A stretch of DNA of 36,662 bases from an uncultured Hyphomicrobiales bacterium (GTDB lineage Bacteria > Pseudomonadota > Alphaproteobacteria > Rhizobiales > Beijerinckiaceae), in assembly GCA_903877935.1 (NCBI GenBank), contig CAIRGA010000062.1, positions 1 through 36,662 on the forward strand, in the 5' to 3' direction. The position numbers and the translations under genes are program-made. Positions 32,754 to 36,662 of this stretch are shown piece after piece (positions within the stretch are counted from its first letter, which is position 1; each line of letters begins with the position of its first letter). The notes under the pieces are model-generated. The model had not been told where the DNA came from, searched no databases, and worked only from the letters and a program-made list of their open reading frames with translations.

Positions 32754-33354
32754 TTTTGTTTTAGACCCAACATCGGCGTTAGATCCATTTTTAGTAAACC
32801 GTCGTCATGATAAAGAAATTGATAATGCTGGCGTGACTATAAAAGAAGAACGGAAATTTTTGTTTTTAAGTTTGACTGCTTTTAAAAATAATTATGAAGA
32901 ATTATCAGATGTAATATTTTCCGAATATGGCATTACACTGCCCAAATACGGTAAAATAAGTAGGTCTAGTCAAATTAATTTGATTAATATTGCACCAGGT
33001 CAATGGTTAATTTACTCTTTCGACAATCCGATTTCGAATTTTTTATCAATTATCGAACCAATTGTTGGCAATTTAGGCGCAATCGTTGATTTGTCTGATG
33101 CAAGAGCAATTATTAAAATTTCTGGGCCAAAGGTTCGCGACACTTTAGCTAAAGGAGTTTCAATTGACTTGCACCCTCGTAAATTTACACCCGACCGCGC
33201 GGTTTCAACTTTTGCTGCCCAATTAGGCATGACTATATGGCAGTCCGAGGATGGGCTAACTTTTTATATTTCAGTGTTTCGTGCATTTGGTTACTCACTG
33301 CTCAATTGGTTGATTACATCAGCATCTGAATTTGGCTACAATATTGAAATTTAA
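32746..33354 (+). CDS. soxG: Sarcosine oxidase gamma subunit
   Basis: A gamma subunit of about 202 residues, recognised by its position after soxA and by the SoxG-type core VDLSDARAIIKISGPKVRDTLAKGVSIDLHP (in two blocks, DLSDARAII and SGPKVRDTL) and FRAFGYSLLNWL. It is a structural GcvT-like subunit that packs against SoxA. GTG 32746 is chosen because GGAGAG (32733-32738) sits at a suitable distance; the ATG at 32731 would add five residues without a visible site. It overlaps the soxA stop by eight bases. The gene is strikingly AT-rich (roughly 35-40% GC in a stretch counted by eye) and the protein is more divergent than SoxB, SoxD or SoxA. Confidence 0.88.
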   Translation: MANFVLDPTSALDPFLVNRRHDKEIDNAGVTIKEERKFLFLSLTAFKNNYEELSDVIFSEYGITLPKYGKISRSSQINLINIAPGQWLIYSFDNPISNFLSIIEPIVGNLGAIVDLSDARAIIKISGPKVRDTLAKGVSIDLHPRKFTPDRAVSTFAAQLGMTIWQSEDGLTFYISVFRAFGYSLLNWLITSASEFGYNIEI

Positions 33355-33480
33355 TACTTCATTATATACTTTTTATTAAGAATTTAATACTGAAAAAGTT
33401 TCAATTTTTTATTTAAATGAATAAATTTTCGACGCTATTTTAGCAAAGTATTTTTATAATTCTCCATATTTGCCATTTAC

Positions 33481-33500
33481 GGAATTGTGTGGATAATTCC
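33481..33500. promoter_or_regulatory. 20-bp palindrome, candidate lux box of luxR
   Basis: GGAATT and AATTCC flank an 8-base spacer, giving a 20-base inverted repeat, the usual size of LuxR-binding lux boxes. It ends 75 bases before the chosen luxR start, in an AT-rich leader. TATATC downstream (near 33522) could serve as a -10. Binding is inferred from size and place only. Confidence 0.4.
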
Positions 33501-33575
33501 CTTACGTCAGTTTCCTATTTTTATATCAATCGGACATTGTCGCGATTTTTCAGGAACCAGAATTGGAGGAAGGAA

Positions 33576-34331
33576 ATGTACATTAAACGCCTAAACACAA
33601 ATTTAGAAGAAGACGCACTTTTAACGATGATCGATCGTGTCGATACAATTAGAAAAAATAATGAAATTAACAGCGCCCTCAATGAAATGAAGGAAAAATA
33701 TTCTTTAAAGAATGCTGCCTATATTGGCTATAACATGGGGACATTAACTCAGGCAGAACCTTATGCTTCGGTAACTTATAGTGAGGAATGGATAAATCAA
33801 TATCGTGAAAAGTCTTATCTCGAGATCGATCCAGTATTACAGGCCGTCCAGAAATCAATACTTCCAATCGATTGGCAGTCTTTTGATATTAGCAATCAGA
33901 AAGTTCGTCGTTTTTTCAACGAGGCAAAAGACGCCGGGGTTGGCCGAAATGGAATTTCAATTCCAGTTAGAGGCCGAACTGGAGATTCCGCGATATTCAG
34001 TATAACAGCGAATGCAAAAGATAACGATTGGTTTCAATTTAAACGCCAGTTCATGAGAGATTTTCAAGTCCTCGCGGTGCACTTTCATCAATCGGTATTA
34101 ATATCGAATAATGTAATCCAACCCAAATTCAAACTATCCCATCGAGAAAATGAAGTTTTATATTGGACAGCGTGTGGAAAAACAGGAGAAGAGTCTGCAC
34201 TAATTCTTGGAATTTCTAAGCGAGGCGTAAGATTTCATATTTACAATATTATGCACAAGCTAAATTGTACAAATGTTACCCACGCAGTTGCAAAGGCAAT
34301 TTATTACAATCTGATAAAACCCCCAAGGTAA
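33576..34331 (+). CDS. LuxR-family quorum-sensing regulator
   Basis: A 251-residue LuxR/TraR-type regulator. An N-terminal acyl-homoserine-lactone-binding domain carries Trp72, Tyr76, Asp85, Pro86 and Trp100, all offset by +15 from TraR W57, Y61, D70, P71 and W85. A conserved glycine lies in NGISIPV (125-131). The C-terminal GerE HTH (about 186-245) shows LSHRENEVLYWTACGKTGEESA and LGISKRGVRFHIYNIMHKL. The ATG at 33576 follows a strong GGAGGAAGG (33565-33573); the frame stays open back to a GTG at 33489, but that lacks a site and lies inside the palindrome. The signal synthase gene follows after 96 bases. The AT-rich codon use resembles soxG and luxI. Confidence 0.93.
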   Translation: MYIKRLNTNLEEDALLTMIDRVDTIRKNNEINSALNEMKEKYSLKNAAYIGYNMGTLTQAEPYASVTYSEEWINQYREKSYLEIDPVLQAVQKSILPIDWQSFDISNQKVRRFFNEAKDAGVGRNGISIPVRGRTGDSAIFSITANAKDNDWFQFKRQFMRDFQVLAVHFHQSVLISNNVIQPKFKLSHRENEVLYWTACGKTGEESALILGISKRGVRFHIYNIMHKLNCTNVTHAVAKAIYYNLIKPPR

Positions 34332-34353
34332 GCCGATTCGTTACTAATTAAAC

Positions 34354-34369
34354 CCGTCGTTTGTGACGG
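34354..34369. promoter_or_regulatory. Inverted repeat upstream of luxI, candidate lux box
   Basis: CCGTC-GTTTGT-GACGG, a perfect 5-bp inverted repeat with a 6-base spacer, lies in the luxR-luxI gap and ends 58 bases before the luxI ATG. Its placement suits activation of luxI by the adjacent LuxR protein. Its sequence is unlike the palindrome before luxR, so at most one of the two may be the real site. Confidence 0.35.
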
Positions 34370-34427
34370 ATATCTTTAGGTAATTTATAAATTATTTTTT
34401 AATCCTGGTAATCAACAGGAGGTAAAA

Positions 34428-35069
34428 ATGATTTTCTTAGTCAATGGATCGGAAAGAGACCAATATTCGTATTATATGAATTCAATGCATAGAATTCGGG
34501 CGGCTGTTTTTCATGACCGCCTCCAATGGGAGGTCAAAGTCGAGAGAGGACAAGAGAAAGATAGGTTCGACGAGCTTAACCCATTATATTTACTGTCACT
34601 TGATGAAGAATCTGGCAGAATAAGAGGGTCAGCAAGGTTATTGCCGACAACTGGACCGAACATGCTTCGGGACGTATTCCCTTCGTTGCTGCCCGAGGAT
34701 GAATTTGTTGAAAGTGCTTCGATTTGGGAAAGCTCGCGCTTTTCCATGGAACCCGGAGCAGAAACGCCCTTACCTGGCCAACTTATTAGTCAAGTAACGG
34801 CAGAATTAATTGCTGGAATTTGTGAAGTCGGGTTAATCGCCGGTTTGACTGACGTTGTTTCAGTATTTGACGCGCGAATGGTGCGCATTATGCGGGCCTC
34901 CGGTAGCCCCGCAACTATTATCGGTAAACCTCAGCGAATTGGTGCATTCATGACTTATGCTGGTCTTTTTGAAGTTAGCGATGCGGCCTTAGCCAATATT
35001 CGTCGTGCTACAGGTCTAGAGGGTTCCGTACTCGAACCACAAAGCGTGTCACGTTGCTTGGCAGCCTGA
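34428..35069 (+). CDS. Acyl-homoserine-lactone synthase (LuxI family)
   Basis: A 213-residue autoinducer synthase, making an acyl-homoserine lactone from S-adenosylmethionine and an acylated carrier. The family's invariant residues are all present: Arg24, Phe28 and Trp34 (RAAVFHDRLQW), Glu43, Asp45 and Asp48 (EKDRFD), Arg70 (GSARLLP), Phe84, Glu101 and Arg104 (WESSRF). The acyl chain length cannot be read from sequence. The ATG has an excellent AGGAGG (34417-34422) five bases upstream. It pairs with the upstream luxR gene, and a strong hairpin follows its stop. Confidence 0.95.
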   Translation: MIFLVNGSERDQYSYYMNSMHRIRAAVFHDRLQWEVKVERGQEKDRFDELNPLYLLSLDEESGRIRGSARLLPTTGPNMLRDVFPSLLPEDEFVESASIWESSRFSMEPGAETPLPGQLISQVTAELIAGICEVGLIAGLTDVVSVFDARMVRIMRASGSPATIIGKPQRIGAFMTYAGLFEVSDAALANIRRATGLEGSVLEPQSVSRCLAA

Positions 35070-35085
35070 TTTAAACTGACGGTTC

Positions 35086-35118
35086 AGGTGCAGGACAAAA
35101 AAACATGATCCTGCACCT
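35086..35118. terminator. Stem-loop after luxI, probable terminator
   Basis: AGGTGCAGGA (35086-35095) and TCCTGCACCT (35109-35118) pair perfectly over ten bases around a 13-base A-rich loop. The structure starts 16 bases after the luxI stop. Only CAATTAAT follows, without a strong T-run, so termination is likely but not textbook. Confidence 0.6.
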
Positions 35119-35227
35119 CAATTAATCGACCAATAGACAATTCTTTTTAGGAGCACTAAAGTTTTAAGGATTATAGTCATGAGAATTGGCTATTAATTAA
35201 CCTATAAACAAGGCAATTGCATAAATC

Positions 35228-35920
35228 GTGCCCGAGTTTCTTTCTCCTGCTGAGATTTCAGCGCTCCAGTTGAGTATAAAAATTGCGCTTACAGCCGTAT
35301 TGGCTGAGCTTCCGTTTGCAATATTCTTTGCCTTTATTTTAGCTCGGGGTAAATTTTTCGGTCGCGATATTATAAATATTTTAATTCATTTGCCTTTGGT
35401 TTTACCTCCAGTTGTGACAGGATATTTTCTATTATTGTTGTTTGGTAATAACGGCCCAATTGGTGAAATTTTATCAAAATACTTTGGTGTAAGCTTGGCA
35501 TTTCGATGGACGGGGGCTGCTCTTGCGTCTGCCATTATGGCCCTTCCGCTAATGGTAAGGGCCATAAGGCTGTCAATCGAATCCGTGGATTCCCAAATAG
35601 AGGATGCAGCGAGGACTTTAGGTGCAAACAGTATAATGGTCTTTTTCTCGATAACGCTGCCACTGTCCTATCGAGGCCTTTTAGTTGGAACTATCTTAGG
35701 ATTTGCTAAAGGACTTGGCGAATTTGGAGCGACCATCACCTTTGTTTCCAATATCCCTGGCGAAACCCAAACATTACCGTCTGCAATTTACGGCTATATT
35801 CAAAGCCCCGGAGGCGATCTACCGGCGTTGAGGCTCGCTGTACTTTCTGTATTGGTATCTGTTGCGGCTCTGGCTTTCTCAGAACTATTAGCCCGTATAC
35901 ATCTTGCAAAGTCAGCTTGA
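35228..35920 (+). CDS. modB: Molybdate ABC transporter permease (orphan)
   Basis: A 230-residue inner-membrane permease of the ModB family. LSPAEISALQLSIKIAL leads into the first helix, then LIHLPLVLPPVVTGYFLLLLFG (in two parts, 53-74). The cytoplasmic EAA loop that contacts the ATPase is EDAARTLGA, followed by LGFAKGLGEFGATITF. About five helices are expected. It would carry molybdate with ModA and ModC, but neither gene is adjacent: upstream is luxI, downstream an insertion sequence. The GTG start has only a distant AAGG. Codon use is mixed. It may be the left remnant of a mod operon split by the IS, or part of an operon continuing beyond the window. Confidence 0.88.
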   Translation: MPEFLSPAEISALQLSIKIALTAVLAELPFAIFFAFILARGKFFGRDIINILIHLPLVLPPVVTGYFLLLLFGNNGPIGEILSKYFGVSLAFRWTGAALASAIMALPLMVRAIRLSIESVDSQIEDAARTLGANSIMVFFSITLPLSYRGLLVGTILGFAKGLGEFGATITFVSNIPGETQTLPSAIYGYIQSPGGDLPALRLAVLSVLVSVAALAFSELLARIHLAKSA

Positions 35921-35984
35921 TTCCAATTTTTTTCCCAATGAATTATTTGGGATTACGTCAGACTGCAGTAAGCTAATAAAATTA

Positions 35985-36662
35985 GGGGCTGACATAGCTA
36001 AGGTTGAAGTATTCATACTTTGACCCACTCGGCGAGCGTCTTCAAGAGGTTGCTAGCTGGTCGATGATTGAACCGCCATTCGCACTCTTTTAGAAACAGA
36101 TGGAAGTGGACCTTCGGTATACCGTTATAGCGGCGCATATGTCGCTTAGCCTGGTTCCAAAAGTTCTCTATGCCGTTTATATGGCTTTTTTCTTCGACGA
36201 ATGTTTCCGAATGATTGATCCGGACGTGGTGGAACTCCGAGACATCCAACACATCGTAGGATCTGAAGCTATCGGTATAAACGATGCTGTCAGGTTGGAT
36301 GCGGTCTCGAATAATTCCCATTAAAGTCTGGGCTTTAGCGTCCTCGATCATCATCGCATAGACCCTGCCACCACGCTTGAGGAGACCGAAGACTGGCACT
36401 TTACCGGCTGCACCTCTCCCTCGCTTGCCCTTTCGAACGCCGCCGAAATAGCTCTCATCAACTTCAATCTCACCGGCGAGAAAGGGAGCCTCTGCCGCCA
36501 TTTTCTCAGCGATAATTTCACGCAGTTTGTGGAAAAAGAGGATCGCCGTGTTCCGATTAACGCCCGCCAGTTCAGCAGCCGTTCGTGCCGAAACACCAGC
36601 TACAAACTGCTCAAGTAACTTCTTTTGAATACTTGGAAGAAGCCTGCTTTTTCGTCTTTGTC
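35985..36662 (-). mobile_element. IS1595-family insertion sequence, cut by window edge
   Basis: The element contains the transposase gene and its left end, which I place at GGGGCTGACATAGCTAAGG (from 35985), a sequence shaped like an IS1595-family terminal repeat starting with a G-run. The right end is outside the window, so the terminal repeats and target duplication cannot be compared. It lies 64 bases after modB. The family is assigned from the transposase. Confidence 0.7.
36013..36662 (-). CDS. IS1595-family transposase (5' end beyond window)
   Basis: The reading frame runs without a stop from the right edge of the window to a TGA at 36013-36015, so the gene is partial at its 5' end. The readable N-terminal part gives QRRKSRLLPSIQKKLLEQF and a helix-turn-helix (SARTAAELAGVNRNTAILFF). 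Next is the ISXO2-like DDE core: EIEVDESYFGG with RKGKRGRGAAGKVPVFGLL, second acidic residue in YTDSFRSYD, and third in HINGIENFW. This matches the IS1595 family, IS1016-like group. Only a few N-terminal residues seem to be missing. An internal ATG at 36501 would give a protein without the HTH and is not preferred. The gene looks intact and probably active. Confidence 0.9.
   Translation of the reverse strand, partial: QRRKSRLLPSIQKKLLEQFVAGVSARTAAELAGVNRNTAILFFHKLREIIAEKMAAEAPFLAGEIEVDESYFGGVRKGKRGRGAAGKVPVFGLLKRGGRVYAMMIEDAKAQTLMGIIRDRIQPDSIVYTDSFRSYDVLDVSEFHHVRINHSETFVEEKSHINGIENFWNQAKRHMRRYNGIPKVHFHLFLKECEWRFNHRPASNLLKTLAEWVKV

Noticed and set aside
33489-33575. N-terminal extension of the LuxR protein from a GTG
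   Set aside because: No ribosome-binding site there, and the GTG lies within a 20-bp palindrome. ATG 33576 has a strong GGAGGAAGG and gives the usual family length.
36351-36596. A second frame over the transposase N-terminus, suggesting a frameshifted or two-frame transposase
   Set aside because: The DDE frame itself stays open to the window edge and encodes the HTH, so the transposase is continuous and the other frame is a shadow.
1-36662. CRISPR arrays, tRNA or rRNA genes, prophage
   Set aside because: No regularly spaced repeats, no recognisable tRNA arms or rRNA segments, and no phage structural genes were seen.

Overview
The window reads as chromosome of an alphaproteobacterium, most likely from the Rhizobiales (Hyphomicrobiales). 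Supporting this are the protein families (DUF1285, DUF6111, a MoxR/DUF58/DUF4159 cluster, an MbfA-type ferritin/VIT1 exporter with an Irr-like box) and intergenic hairpins of the kind common in rhizobial genomes. This is inferred from recognised families; no search was run. No tRNA, rRNA or CRISPR array was seen.

Left third (1-12.3 kb): housekeeping genes, almost all on the + strand. A creatinase/ectoine-hydrolase-like M24 protein is followed by PRPP synthase (prs). A tightly overlapping cluster comes next: DUF1285, CoA-type Nudix hydrolase, DUF6111 and CCA-adding enzyme. Then come a small conserved-looking protein and a MoxR ATPase / DUF58 / BatA-DUF4159 / VWA-like membrane protein module. 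A GNAT acetyltransferase is convergent with the last of these and overlaps it.

Middle (13.1-25.3 kb): a catabolic region for amines and N-methylated compounds. Genes on the + strand are a PuuC/betaine-aldehyde-type dehydrogenase, a mandelate-racemase-group enolase, a GcvA-like LysR regulator, a PuuB-like FAD oxidoreductase and a dimethylglycine/sarcosine dehydrogenase (FAD + GcvT). A perfect 19-bp palindrome with LysR-box geometry precedes the first gene. On the - strand, a convergent set encodes a BHMT-like homocysteine methyltransferase, a RamA-like ASKHA protein that lacks its Fe-S domain, and a non-pyrrolysine MttB-superfamily methyltransferase. No corrinoid protein is in the window. Two pairs of palindromic hairpins separate the convergent units.

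Right third (25.4-36.7 kb): an unknown membrane-anchored protein, a metallophosphoesterase, and mbfA with a strong Irr/ICE-like operator. A complete heterotetrameric sarcosine oxidase operon follows (soxB, soxD, soxA, soxG). By eye the DNA becomes steadily more AT-rich through soxA and soxG into a luxR-luxI quorum-sensing pair, an orphan molybdate permease gene (modB), and an IS1595-family element that runs off the right edge.

Together the middle and right parts suggest stepwise demethylation of a quaternary or tertiary amine towards glycine or a glycine analogue. Methyl groups would go to homocysteine or folate. The most unusual part is the corrinoid-type gene set with an activator homologue that has lost its iron-sulfur domain.
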